Shown one piece after another: positions 45,309-54,380 of a DNA stretch of 64,000 bases. The stretch is from assembly GCF_900100385.1 (NCBI RefSeq), contig NZ_FNFC01000012.1, positions 1 to 64,000 on the forward strand, written 5' to 3'. Position 1 is the first letter of the stretch. Every line of letters starts with the position of its first letter. Made by a program: the position numbers and the translations under genes. Under the pieces are notes generated by a model that saw only the letters and a program-made list of their open reading frames with translations, was not told where the DNA came from and did not search any database. Source of the DNA: Halovenus aranensis (GTDB lineage Archaea > Halobacteriota > Halobacteria > Halobacteriales > Haloarculaceae).

Positions 45309-45719
45309 ATGAACGCCGATAGCTCCCGACCGTCGGCGTTTGGGGACCACTCGGAGGCCGTCCACTCCCTCGCGTCGCTGGTCGTCTCGACGGTGACGAT
45401 GCTCACGCTGGTCGTCGCGTTCGGCCTGCTTGCCCTGGGCGTCGAGGAGTTCTGGGTGGTGTTCGTCGTCGGCTTCGGCGGCGTGCTCCCGATGGCAGTC
45501 GGCGCTCTGGCGACTCTCGACAGACTGGACGACCGCCGCGCTGGCGGCGAGAGTCAGACACACGACGAGCGTACCGAAGACGAGAGCGCACCCCGGGAGC
45601 TTCGGAGACAGTACGCACGCGGAGAGTTCACCGACGAGGAGTTCGAGCGCCGCGTCGAGCGGTTGCTCGAAACACCAACCACGGACGACAGCCGCGACCC
45701 CACGCGCCGTAAACGTTGA
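45309..45719 (+). CDS. SHOCT-domain membrane protein
   Basis: This 136-residue protein has two transmembrane helices (about 22-44 and 48-68), a charged linker and a C-terminal SHOCT motif (RELRRQYARGEFTDEEFERRVERLLE), a short helical oligomerisation element common in haloarchaeal membrane proteins. Upstream in-frame codons reach into the purA promoter and look non-coding, so the ATG at MNADSS was chosen. Function is unknown. Confidence 0.8.
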   Translation: MNADSSRPSAFGDHSEAVHSLASLVVSTVTMLTLVVAFGLLALGVEEFWVVFVVGFGGVLPMAVGALATLDRLDDRRAGGESQTHDERTEDESAPRELRRQYARGEFTDEEFERRVERLLETPTTDDSRDPTRRKR

Positions 45720-45744
45720 TGATGCTGTCGCCCGTACAGTCGGT

Positions 45745-46347
45745 ATGGAGCGAGATTCTGTCCGCGAGGCGTGGGACGCGGTGGCGGAGACCTACGCCGA
45801 GCGGCGCGACCCTGACGGGTCAGACGCAGACCTGCTCGACGAGCTTCGCGAGGAGTGTCCGCCGGACCCGACGATAGTCGACATCGGCTGTGGCGACGGC
45901 GCGCGGACGCTCGCGAATCTCCCAGACGGCAGCGTCGGCATCGACTTCTCCAGAGAAGGGCTCGACCTGGCCAGCGAAACGGTGCCGGCGGCGAGGCTGG
46001 TTCAGGCCGACATGTGTGCCCTGCCCCTGGCGACAGACAGCGCCGACGCGGTGACGGCCTACCACGCCGTCTTTCACGTGTCGCGAACCGACCACCCGAC
46101 AGTCTACCGCGAGTTCGCCCGCGTTCTGAAGACGAGAGGGACGCTGTTGATGACACTGCCAGGCGGACGGTTCGAAACGGTGCGACGCGGCTGGATGGGC
46201 GGTGAGATGTTCTTTTCGGCACCCGGCCGAGAGCAGACACTCGACCAGTTGGCCGCGGCCGGCTTCGAGAACGTCCGGACGAGAACGGTCACCGACCCGC
46301 TGGGAAGTAGCAGCGAGTTCGTCTTCGCCGACCTGGGTGGGGACTGA
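45745..46347 (+). CDS. Class I SAM-dependent methyltransferase
   Basis: This 200-residue protein has the S-adenosylmethionine motif VDIGCGDGARTL near 43-54, an acidic end to strand 2 (GIDFSREGLDLA), LVQADMCALPL near 85-95 and motif III-like FARVLKTRGTLLMTLPG. It looks complete. The sequence resembles the methyltransferase domain 11 group; the substrate, small molecule or protein or tRNA, cannot be told. It follows the SHOCT gene by 25 bases and may be co-transcribed. Confidence 0.87.
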   Translation: MERDSVREAWDAVAETYAERRDPDGSDADLLDELREECPPDPTIVDIGCGDGARTLANLPDGSVGIDFSREGLDLASETVPAARLVQADMCALPLATDSADAVTAYHAVFHVSRTDHPTVYREFARVLKTRGTLLMTLPGGRFETVRRGWMGGEMFFSAPGREQTLDQLAAAGFENVRTRTVTDPLGSSSEFVFADLGGD

Positions 46348-46376
46348 CCACGTGGGTGACGGCAGGACGGGCGATT

Positions 46377-46685
46377 TCAGACGGTCTGAGCGTCTATCCA
46401 GTCGAGATACTCGTCGCTGGCGTCGATTTCGTTGTACGTGACGCCGGGGAGGTCGTCGTCGGATATCGCCTCGACGAGGTCGTAGATGGCCGCCAGATTG
46501 GCGGCGGTCGTAAACGCGTGGACCGTCCAGTACCGGCGTTCGTGAACGGTCCCCTCCCACCGGTAGTGGCTGGTCCCCGGGACGATGCGCGTCCCGGCGG
46601 CGAGTCGCTCTTCGACGAGTGTCCGAGACAGTTCTGTGGCGTCGGCTTCAGTCGGGAGACCAGCACTGACTGCGAGGGAGGGCAT
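46377..46685 (-). CDS. cutA: CutA1 divalent cation tolerance family protein
   Basis: This 102-residue protein fits CutA1: SAGLPTEADATELSRTLVEERLAAGTRI at the N-terminus, SHYRWEGTVHERRYWTVHAFTTA in the centre and LPGVTYNEIDASDEYLDWI at the end. CutA proteins form trimers with a ferredoxin-like fold and have been linked to copper tolerance, although their general role is unsettled. The Cys of the usual LAACVN motif is replaced by LAAGTR. Confidence 0.85.
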   Translation of the reverse strand: MPSLAVSAGLPTEADATELSRTLVEERLAAGTRIVPGTSHYRWEGTVHERRYWTVHAFTTAANLAAIYDLVEAISDDDLPGVTYNEIDASDEYLDWIDAQTV

Positions 46686-46734
46686 ACCCCCGATACGACC
46701 GGACTACAAATAGGTGCACCGCCTCGGCGGTGGG

Positions 46735-47364
46735 TTAGGGTGTCTCCTCTGGTGCGATGGTCTCCTCGGCGATGACCGACGTGAACCCTTCACGCTGGTA
46801 GACGACTCTGATACTGTCTCCCGGTTCGATAACGTCGTAGCTACGTGTGTCGTTTCGCTCCTGAATCGTGAGTCGCTGGCCGGCCGAAACCTCGTCCTCC
46901 CACTCGAAGACGACGCTCGGGTCCGCGCCGTCCCCGTCACCCGGCGGGTCCGAGGGCGAGCAGTCCGTGGGCTTGAACCGACAGGGTTTGTTCAGGTCGT
47001 TGAAATCGTCGTCGTCAACTTCGAGAATCAGCCCCGGGACTTTCGAACCAGCGCCGACGTTGCTCTCGCTGTTTTCAGTCTCGTTGTAGACGAGAGTCCC
47101 GTCGATATAGACCGCGATATCGTCCCGCTGCAGTACGTCGCCGCTGATGTGTGTAATCGTCACCGAGTCGTTGAGCGGAACGCCATCACCGAAGTACTCC
47201 CACTCGAACTCCAGATACGCGTTCGTCCGCGGTTCGGACTGTGTCTCGGCCAAATCGAGCGCGAATACCGTCACCGTCGCCCCGAGAAGCACCGTAACGG
47301 CAACCAGCAACACGACACCCACCACCGAAGCGACACCGGTGTCGTCGCTGACGGGACGTATCAT
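46735..47364 (-). CDS. Archaeal type IV pilin-like protein
   Basis: This 209-residue protein has a class III signal: SDDTGVASVVGVVLLVAVTV starting near residue 6, with a charged N-terminus and processing expected before the hydrophobic helix, as in archaeal pilins cleaved by PibD. The rest is an extracellular beta-rich domain with N-glycosylation sequons (NDS, NET) and a Cys pair (CRFKPTDC) that could be a disulfide, followed by a Pro/Gly/Asp linker. No pilus assembly genes are near. Confidence 0.85.
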   Translation of the reverse strand: MIRPVSDDTGVASVVGVVLLVAVTVLLGATVTVFALDLAETQSEPRTNAYLEFEWEYFGDGVPLNDSVTITHISGDVLQRDDIAVYIDGTLVYNETENSESNVGAGSKVPGLILEVDDDDFNDLNKPCRFKPTDCSPSDPPGDGDGADPSVVFEWEDEVSAGQRLTIQERNDTRSYDVIEPGDSIRVVYQREGFTSVIAEETIAPEETP

Positions 47365-47480
47365 GCGATATTACTACCAGTCTCGCGATACATAAACCTG
47401 GTCGATAACCGCACCAGCAGGGAGACACTGCTCGGAGGAGAGCAATCGCACAGAAAGTGTGCCAGCAGCGAGGGAGTCCG

Positions 47481-47924
47481 TCAGTGCTGGCGGACCGACC
47501 GGGCGACTCGGTAGGCGACACCGTAGCTGAGCAGGCCAATGCCGGCTGCGAGAATCAGATTTCCGAGGAACACCCGTACGAGGACAGCCGTGCCGGTGTC
47601 AAGCCCGAGTTCGAACGAGGAGATACCCGGGGCCGGGCCGAGCAGGAAGACGCCGATTGCGAAGCTCAGGCTGTACACGCCGCCTTTCACGATAGGGTTC
47701 AGGATTGCGACCGCGGCGAAGAACGCGATATTGCTGGCCCAGGCGAACCGTCGGCCGACCCAGACGAGTGCAAACACAGCGGCCCCGAAGTTGGGGAGTG
47801 CGATAGCGAACATGCCGAGTGAGAAACTCAGTGCGACCGAGTGTGGCGGGAGGTCATCCGAGAACGCTTCGCGGAGCGTACTCTGTACCCGTTGGGTGTA
47901 CCCGGTCACGTAACCACCGGCCAT
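47481..47924 (-). CDS. DUF2062 membrane protein
   Basis: This 147-residue protein has about four transmembrane segments and the DUF2062 pattern PPHSVALSFSLGMFAIALPNFG then NPIVKGGVYSLSFAIGVFLLGP. The family is widespread but uncharacterised and is often linked to glycosyltransferases; none is adjacent here. The ATG at MAGGYVTGY was chosen since residues before it lack homology. Confidence 0.8.
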   Translation of the reverse strand: MAGGYVTGYTQRVQSTLREAFSDDLPPHSVALSFSLGMFAIALPNFGAAVFALVWVGRRFAWASNIAFFAAVAILNPIVKGGVYSLSFAIGVFLLGPAPGISSFELGLDTGTAVLVRVFLGNLILAAGIGLLSYGVAYRVARSVRQH

Positions 47925-48013
47925 CACTACCCCGTATGTACTGGGGCGTGAAGAATTACCGGGTCGCGCCAAATTCTGACACGACACCGTGACCGGGAAC
48001 TGCAACAGTCCGT

Positions 48014-48256
48014 TCAGCCGCCACGCACCCGGAACCAGACGCGCTCGCCGACAGGTGACTCGTCGTCGTCGATGTCCAGTCTGCTGACGAACAGGTCCCG
48101 GATAGCGACTGTCACGGTGAGTTCGACCGTCCGGTCGTCGACCTCGACTGTGACGACACAGTGCCCGTCCCGTCGGTCGAGTGCCTGGATTGTCCCGACC
48201 GACCAGCGCTCGATATCGTGGGTCGGCTTCCGGGCGTGAATGCGGTCGTGGTCCAT
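48014..48256 (-). CDS. Small conserved haloarchaeal protein
   Basis: This 80-residue protein begins MDHDRIHARKPTHDIERW, followed by alternating beta-type segments (GTIQALDRRDGHCVVTVEVD, VELTVTVAIRDLFVSRLDI). It resembles a small OB-like or barrel fold. Function is unknown. A longer frame upstream is open but reads into non-homologous sequence. Confidence 0.6.
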   Translation of the reverse strand: MDHDRIHARKPTHDIERWSVGTIQALDRRDGHCVVTVEVDDRTVELTVTVAIRDLFVSRLDIDDDESPVGERVWFRVRGG

Positions 48257-48391
48257 ACCCACGCCTGGGTCGCCGTCGGTGTCTGCCTTTCGTCCCTGTT
48301 TGGGGTCTGTATAGCTAGTATTCCGAGGAGCGACGCTCACAGCTACTAGCATCAGAACTCAGGGTGATGGGGGACATCAGTAGAGATAGAG

Positions 48392-48748
48392 ATGTTGCAA
48401 TCAGCACAGCCCTCCGCTGACACGACGACGGAGGAGGCCGACCGGCGCGTCGCCCGACGGAGCGAGGAGCTACACCTCCGGAACTTCGACCTGAACCGCG
48501 AGTACACCCTCACAGTACAGGTTTCAGACGGCGACGGACTCGTCTTCGCCAATCGGTATTACCTCACACCCGGCAAGACGGTCAGCGAACTCGGCCGGAT
48601 TCCACCCGGCGAGTACGAGGTCCGTGTCGAACTCGACGGTCGCCGCCAGCAGACGGCCACCTGCGAAATCGACCGGACCCCGAGAGAGACCGCACTGGTC
48701 GAGGTCGGTAACGGGACCGTCTCGCTCACCCAGGGACTCTACCGCTAG
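48392..48748 (+). CDS. Conserved protein with a beta-sandwich-like domain
   Basis: This 118-residue protein has a short acidic N-terminus and a beta-rich body (LTVQVSDGDGLVFANRYYLTPGKTVSELG then IPPGEYEVRVELDG) that resembles a secreted-type sandwich, but no signal peptide is present, so it should be cytoplasmic. It shares four bases with the convergent helicase gene. Function is unknown. Confidence 0.6.
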   Translation: MLQSAQPSADTTTEEADRRVARRSEELHLRNFDLNREYTLTVQVSDGDGLVFANRYYLTPGKTVSELGRIPPGEYEVRVELDGRRQQTATCEIDRTPRETALVEVGNGTVSLTQGLYR

Positions 48749-51102
48749 TCGGTGTCGAGCACGGTATCGAGTAGCTCACGGGCCAATCCCTTATCGAGCG
48801 GGTCGTTCCCGTTGCCACAGTGTGGCGACTGGACACAGGCCGGACACCCATCAGAACAAGAGCAGTCTGCGAGCATCGACGCCGTCTCGGCCATCAGCCC
48901 CTCGATGTCGTCGTACCCGGTACGCGAGAGGCCGACCCCGCCGGGATAGCCGTCGTAGATGAAGACGGTACTCCGGTCGGTGTGTGGATGTATCGGTGTC
49001 GAGAGCCCCCCGATGTCGCGGCGGTCACAGACCACCAGCAGCGGGAACAGCGCAATCATCGCGTGTTCGGCGGCGTGAATCGCGCCGGGGAAACTCCCGT
49101 CGGCCGCCAGTAACCGCTGTTTCAGGTCGGTCGGGACGGTGAAATACAGCGCCCGCGTCTCCAGGCTCGTTTCGGGAACGTCAAGTGCTTCCTGGCCGAG
49201 TACCTCGCCGCTACGGCTGTCTCGGCGCTCGAACCCTGTAATCTGTTTGTTCATCGTCACGTCGGCAAAGCGGACGGTCACGTCCTCGCAGGTCGACAGC
49301 CGCTTCTCCTCGCGGTCGTCGTCGACGACCATGGACTTCTCGTGGCGAACCTGCGTGTAGTACTCGGCGCGGGTCGGCCGCAGCGTCGCTCGGTCCCGGC
49401 GCAAGTCGAGGTTGGCAACCTCGTAGGTCGTCCCCTGATGGTGATAGATTGCGCCGGTGTGGGCGTCACGGAGCGCGTCACCGAGCGAGAGACCGCCGAT
49501 GCGTTCGTCCCGGCTCGTGTCGACGAGCGTAATCTCGCGGTCGTCGACGCTCCGGAGGCTCATCTCGTGTTGGGGGCTGCCGTCGCCGGCGTCGAGCCAG
49601 CGGAGGCCGTCGCTGGTCTGTCGCCGGTCCAGGCTACCCTGGTCTGTGAGCGTGGCGACGTGGCCCGGAAAGGAGTCGCCGAAGTGGGCCTCGTCGCTCG
49701 GGCGGAGCCAGGACTCGGTCGCCGCGGCTCTGATGTGCGCGGGCAGGAGCTGGTCGTTGTGTGGGTTGGCGACGGCGCGTTCGGGACTGCCCTCGAAAAA
49801 GCTCTCGGGGTGGTTCATCACGTACTGGTCGAGCTGGTCTTCGCCCGCGACCAGTACCACGAGACTCGGCTCCTGGCCCCGGCCGGCGCGACCCGCCTGC
49901 TGGTAGGTCGCCATCCGCGTCCCCGGGTAGCCATCCAGCACCACGGCATCGAGTCCCCCGATGTCGACCCCGAGTTCGAGCGCGTTCGTGCTCCAGACGC
50001 CCCGGACCGTCCCGTCGTGGAGGCCCGATTCGAGCTCCTGCCGACGCTCGTTCGAGAGCGCGGCCTGGTAGGCAGCAATCCCGTCGGCGAGGTCGTGTTC
50101 ACCGCGTTCACGCAGGTCTCGCGCGCTGTCGGTCGCGTATCTCTCTGCGGTCTGGCGTGCCCGGGTGAACACCGCCGTCTGGTAACCACGGTCCACCAGG
50201 TCGACAAACAGCCGCTTCGTCTCGGTATGGCTAGAGCGGCGTGCACCGTGGCCGCCGCTCTGTTCGGGCGGATTCCAGAACAGCCAGTGTGTCGGGCCGG
50301 TGGCGCTGGCGTCGTCGTCGACGAGCGTAAACGAGTCCGGCGACCGGCCGGTGACGGTGGCGGCGTGCTGGATAGGGTTGTCGATAGTCGCCGAACAGCA
50401 GACGTACTGGGGGTCGGCCCCGAACTCCCGGCACATGCGCCCGAGGCGGCGCATCACCAGCCCGACGTGGCTGCCGAAGACGCCGCGGTACTCGTGAACC
50501 TCGTCGAGGACGACCATCGAGAGGTTCTCGAACAGCCAGTCCCAGAGCCGACGGGAGTGGGCGAGCAGGCCGTAGTGCAACATATCCGGCGTCGTGAGCA
50601 CGAGCGTCGGCCGGCGGTCCCGGACAGCCTGTTTTTCCTGTTTGGTAAGTCGTCCGGTGTACTGGTCGACGGTGACGGTCGTCCCGAACCCGAGCGAGCG
50701 GGCAACAGCCGACAGCGTCTCCTCCTGGTCGTTGATGAGCGCGACCTGTGGCGCGACATACAGCGTCGTCGCCCCCTGTGAGAGCGCGCGCTCGAAGGCC
50801 GGGACGGTGTAGGCGAGGCTTTTCCCGCTCGCCGTCGGGGTGGCAAGCACGACATTGTCGCCGTCCCTGACCGCGTCGATGGCCGCGGCCTGATGGTCGT
50901 ACAGCGCTGTGATACCCTGGTCTTCCAGCGCGCGGTCGAGGCGGTCCGGGAGGTCGACGGTCCGTGTGCTCGCGTCGCTCCCGGGCGCGACGCGGTGTGT
51001 CTCGACCTGTCCGCTGTAGTACGGCCGGTCTTGGAGCCACGCGATAGTCTCGTCCACACGCCGGGTTGGGGCCGGAGCGTCCAGAACGTTTCCATCGACC
51101 AC
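48745..51102 (-). CDS. DEAD/DEAH-box helicase with DUF1998 (MrfA/Hrq1 type)
   Basis: This 785-residue superfamily 2 helicase has motif I TPTASGKSLAYT near 88-99, the DEVHEYR (DEVH) box, CCSATIDNP motif III, VWSTNALELGVDIGG motif V and QQAGRAGRG motif VI. The C-terminal DUF1998 part holds four cysteines, CSCSDGCPACVQ and a following C, a metal site seen in MrfA and Hrq1 helicases that act in crosslink or mitomycin damage repair. The GTG start is placed ten bases after the upstream kinase stop; an earlier GTG overlapping that gene is possible. Confidence 0.88.
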   Translation of the reverse strand: MVDGNVLDAPAPTRRVDETIAWLQDRPYYSGQVETHRVAPGSDASTRTVDLPDRLDRALEDQGITALYDHQAAAIDAVRDGDNVVLATPTASGKSLAYTVPAFERALSQGATTLYVAPQVALINDQEETLSAVARSLGFGTTVTVDQYTGRLTKQEKQAVRDRRPTLVLTTPDMLHYGLLAHSRRLWDWLFENLSMVVLDEVHEYRGVFGSHVGLVMRRLGRMCREFGADPQYVCCSATIDNPIQHAATVTGRSPDSFTLVDDDASATGPTHWLFWNPPEQSGGHGARRSSHTETKRLFVDLVDRGYQTAVFTRARQTAERYATDSARDLRERGEHDLADGIAAYQAALSNERRQELESGLHDGTVRGVWSTNALELGVDIGGLDAVVLDGYPGTRMATYQQAGRAGRGQEPSLVVLVAGEDQLDQYVMNHPESFFEGSPERAVANPHNDQLLPAHIRAAATESWLRPSDEAHFGDSFPGHVATLTDQGSLDRRQTSDGLRWLDAGDGSPQHEMSLRSVDDREITLVDTSRDERIGGLSLGDALRDAHTGAIYHHQGTTYEVANLDLRRDRATLRPTRAEYYTQVRHEKSMVVDDDREEKRLSTCEDVTVRFADVTMNKQITGFERRDSRSGEVLGQEALDVPETSLETRALYFTVPTDLKQRLLAADGSFPGAIHAAEHAMIALFPLLVVCDRRDIGGLSTPIHPHTDRSTVFIYDGYPGGVGLSRTGYDDIEGLMAETASMLADCSCSDGCPACVQSPHCGNGNDPLDKGLARELLDTVLDTD

Positions 51103-51112
51103 GACACGCCGG

Positions 51113-52573
51113 TCAGGCGTCCGACTCGAGTGACGGCACCGAGAGGGTGACACGGGTGCCGGCCGCCAGCGACTCGAAACTCACGTCGCCACGGACAGCG
51201 TTGGTCGCCCAGTAGATGAGCCAGATGCCGATGCCGCTCCCGTGGGTGAGCGATGTCTCTTCACCGTCTTCCAGTACCGCGAGCTCTGGCTCGGGAATGC
51301 CTGGGCCGCTGTCCTCGACGGCGATATCGACACCACCGCCGCTCTCCTCGGGATGGACTGTGATACAGACCGGTGAGTCGTCTGTCGTGCCGTGCTCGAC
51401 GGCGTTTTCGAGTGTCTCGCGGAGCGCAATCGTGACCGCGTTCCGGTCGGTCAACACCGTAACTGGGTCCGAGAGTGCGGTCTGTATCTCGGCGTCGGGG
51501 TACGTCTCTGTGATATCGGCGACGACCTCGTCGACGACCCCCCGGACCGACACCTGTGTCGCCTGTGTCTCGTCGACGGCAGTAATCCTGGCGGCCAGTC
51601 GCGCCTTCTCGCCGAGGGCGGTCAGGTCGCGGGCCGACTCCCGGATTTGTCGGACGTTGTCGCTGGCCTCCCCGGACAGGCGCTCGTCGAGCACCTCTGC
51701 CAGTCCCGTGATGACCGAGACCTCGTTCCGGAGGTTGTGTCGGAGCAGTCGATTGAGGACCTGTGTTCGTTGCTCGCGGCGTCGCTGTGCGGATACGTCC
51801 CGGTAGATGGAGACAAGCGCCGACCGCTCGGCGAGTGTCACCACCTGTGCGCTAATCTCGACGGGGACGCGTGACCCGTCCTCGCGGACGAGTTCGATGT
51901 CGCTGCCATCGTCGAACGTCTCGACGGAGACGGCCGACTTGCGGGCCATCTCGACGGCCTCGCTGAACAGTCCGTCGTAGCGCTGAGTCGAGGGATGGAG
52001 TGCCATCTGGTGTGTCCCGATAATCTCGTCTCGGGGCCGCTCGACGAGTGACTCCATCGCCGAGTTCGTTTCGAGGACACAGCCGGTGTCGGGGTCGGTA
52101 ATTACAATCGGGTCCGGTGCCGTCTCGATGAGCGTCTGGTACCCCTCAATCGAGAGTTCGATGCCGAGCTGTGTGAACAGGCCGAAGTCGTCGCCCTGGA
52201 TGCTCGCGTGGACGATTTCGTCACCTTCGACTACGAAACGCCCCCAGAGTTCGTAGGTGACCTCGTTGCCCGACGGCGGGACACCACGGTACTCCGACAG
52301 GTGTGTGCCCTCCCAGGTCTGAATCGAGAGAACAGTGTTCCCCTCCGCATACAGCGAGCGCGAGACGACGGTCGTGTCGGGAAACGCCGTGAAAATCTCT
52401 TGGAGAACGTCGGCCAGCCCGTTCCGACCCAGACTCTCGATGTTAGAGCGAGCAATGTCGTACTCTGCGGTGAACTCGTCGGCGACCACCTCGTCTATTA
52501 CGTCGAGATTTCCCGCTTCGAGTTCCTCGAAGTAGTGGCGAACGAGAGCTTTGTTCTCCGCTGTAGATGCCAT
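51113..52573 (-). CDS. Sensor histidine kinase with N-terminal SnoaL-like domain
   Basis: This 486-residue protein has an unusual order. Residues 1-130 are a SnoaL-like domain (KALVRHYFEELEAGNLDV, IFTAFPDTTVVSRSLYAEGN, EVTYELWGRFVVEGDEIVHA), which in other proteins binds or cyclises small molecules. A PAS domain follows (about 145-265), then the acceptor box LLRHNLRNEV, N-box ENAVEHG, G1 DSGPGIP and G2 SGIGIWLIYW. The kinase looks complete and soluble. It is downstream of a second PAS kinase on the same strand and directly upstream of the helicase gene. Confidence 0.88.
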   Translation of the reverse strand: MASTAENKALVRHYFEELEAGNLDVIDEVVADEFTAEYDIARSNIESLGRNGLADVLQEIFTAFPDTTVVSRSLYAEGNTVLSIQTWEGTHLSEYRGVPPSGNEVTYELWGRFVVEGDEIVHASIQGDDFGLFTQLGIELSIEGYQTLIETAPDPIVITDPDTGCVLETNSAMESLVERPRDEIIGTHQMALHPSTQRYDGLFSEAVEMARKSAVSVETFDDGSDIELVREDGSRVPVEISAQVVTLAERSALVSIYRDVSAQRRREQRTQVLNRLLRHNLRNEVSVITGLAEVLDERLSGEASDNVRQIRESARDLTALGEKARLAARITAVDETQATQVSVRGVVDEVVADITETYPDAEIQTALSDPVTVLTDRNAVTIALRETLENAVEHGTTDDSPVCITVHPEESGGGVDIAVEDSGPGIPEPELAVLEDGEETSLTHGSGIGIWLIYWATNAVRGDVSFESLAAGTRVTLSVPSLESDA

Positions 52574-52799
52574 CGTCTCTATCACAGCGGTTGGTGAGCA
52601 ATCATGAAATCAGTTTGCCCTATGGCCCGACCGTCGCCCCCGCGTCACGCAGGCAGTATTCTGGCGCTGTATCCTTTCCCGACTGCGTCCTCAAAACGCA
52701 GCGTTCTGACGTGCGAACGAGAGCTTGCTCTCGTTACTACTCGGTCGCTTCGCTCCCTGCGTTGCGCCTAAAGGAAGCTGGCTTCGCGCCTGGAATCAG
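52574..52799. other. Spacer with a perfect inverted repeat
   Basis: The spacer between the two kinase genes contains AACGAGAGC and GCTCTCGTT arms with a two-base loop near 52719-52738, in the midst of GC-rich sequence. No gene was recognised. The hairpin could end the transcript of the upstream kinase or be the relic of a mobile element. Confidence 0.4.
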
Positions 52800-54218
52800 T
52801 TACACAGCGTCAAGCCGTGGGATTTCGACGCGGAGCGAGTGAGGTGCTTGCTCGTCGTCGAGCAGCAGGATATCGCCACCGAGTCCCGTCACCGTCAGAT
52901 AGGTGCGGGCGACATCGAGGCCGCTGCCGTGTCTGAGGTCGGTCTCGGTGCCGTTTCTGATGAGTTCGGCGTCCCCACCCGCGAGTAACGCGGCCTCGCC
53001 GCGAATGTCGAGGGCGACATAGCTATCCCGAACGTCGACAGTCAGGTCGACGGTCGGCGTTTCCATGTAATCGAGGCTGTGTGTGAGAAGCCGCGAGAGG
53101 GCCTCACACAGCGGTTCCGAGATAGCAACCGTGTCGTCGACCGTCGGCACAGTGACCGTCCCGTCGGCGACGGACGCATCGACATCGCGCAGGTCTGTGA
53201 GGAGGGTGGGGAGCGTCGTCCGGGCCGAGTTACTGGCCGCGCCAAGCGTGCGGGAGGCGACCGCGTGGGCGCTCAGCTCAGACAGTTCCCCGGTGGCGGC
53301 GAGTATTTTCTCCGTCATCTCCTGTATCGTTTCCCCGTCGGCCGAGGGGTCGGCCCGGAGCATCGACGCGTACCCCTGGATGACAGTGAGCTTGTTGCGC
53401 AGATTGTGCCGCAGGAGTCGATGCAGGACATCGAGTTGCTGGCTCCGTCGCTTTCGGTCTGTGATGTCGATAGCTGACCCGATGATACCGGTCATTTCGC
53501 CGTCCTCGTACAGTGGGCGTGCGTAGATTTCGACATCGATGCGCGACCCGTCTCTGGCGCGGTGAACCGTCTCGTAGCCAGCGAGTGTCTCGCCGTCTGT
53601 GATACGTTCGAACAGGGCGGCAAACTGGTCGTCGTCGACGAAAAACGGGTACTGGCTGCCGACCAGTTCCTCGGCGGCATAGCCGAACGTCTGCTCGGCC
53701 GCCTGATTCCACATCTGGATGGTCCCGTCGAGGTCAAGCACAGCGACCGGGAACGGCGTCGCATCGACGAGTGTATTCAGCCGGGAGGTCGTCTGTCTGA
53801 GCTGGTTCTCTCGCTCGATGCGGGTGCTGATGTCTCGAAACACGCCCAGGACCAGCAGTTGTTCGCCTGCCTCGATGCGCTGTGCGTTGATTTCGACCGG
53901 CGTTCGCTCACCGCGGCGAGTCTCGATGTAGAGCGGGCTACCGTCGGCCAGCCGCTCGACTTTGTTGTTCTCGAACCCCCGATGAAATGCCTCCTCGTAT
54001 GCCTCGGTGTCAGTGCCGGGGTGAAGCTCTCGACGGTCGAGCCCGACGAGGTCCTCGGTCCGACAGTCGAACAGCGCCGCCGCGGCATCGTTGGCTGCGA
54101 CAATTTCGTTCGACGAGAACTCCGCGATGATGACCGCATCCGGAATGCTCTCGATGACAGTCGTGACCGAAACCTCGGGCACTTCCGCCAGCGACGAGGA
54201 TTCGGTTGTTTCGGACAT
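52800..54218 (-). CDS. PAS-domain histidine kinase with degenerate ATPase domain
   Basis: This 472-residue protein has two PAS domains (about 17-130 and 140-265) and a phospho-acceptor box RLLRHNLRNKL that retains the His. The ATPase part is altered: the N-box position reads LLTHSLDY with no Asn, no DxGxG box is found (LDIRGEAALLAGG occupies that place), and the G2 region reads HGSGLDVARTYL. Autophosphorylation is therefore doubtful and a receptor or heterodimer partner role is more likely. Start was set at MSETTESS; further upstream codons lack homology. Confidence 0.85.
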   Translation of the reverse strand: MSETTESSSLAEVPEVSVTTVIESIPDAVIIAEFSSNEIVAANDAAAALFDCRTEDLVGLDRRELHPGTDTEAYEEAFHRGFENNKVERLADGSPLYIETRRGERTPVEINAQRIEAGEQLLVLGVFRDISTRIERENQLRQTTSRLNTLVDATPFPVAVLDLDGTIQMWNQAAEQTFGYAAEELVGSQYPFFVDDDQFAALFERITDGETLAGYETVHRARDGSRIDVEIYARPLYEDGEMTGIIGSAIDITDRKRRSQQLDVLHRLLRHNLRNKLTVIQGYASMLRADPSADGETIQEMTEKILAATGELSELSAHAVASRTLGAASNSARTTLPTLLTDLRDVDASVADGTVTVPTVDDTVAISEPLCEALSRLLTHSLDYMETPTVDLTVDVRDSYVALDIRGEAALLAGGDAELIRNGTETDLRHGSGLDVARTYLTVTGLGGDILLLDDEQAPHSLRVEIPRLDAV

Positions 54219-54380
54219 ACTGTATGGTGTCCTATACGTGTCTGTGGTAAATAACCCCAAACCCAACGCTGTTAGGGAGCGTTCGACAGCAGCTGACACA
54301 TAGTCACAGGTGGTAGCTGGGACGGTTCCGTCGAGTTGCCGAGGGACAGGCCTTAGTCATCCGGGTCCTGAGAGCCGGAT

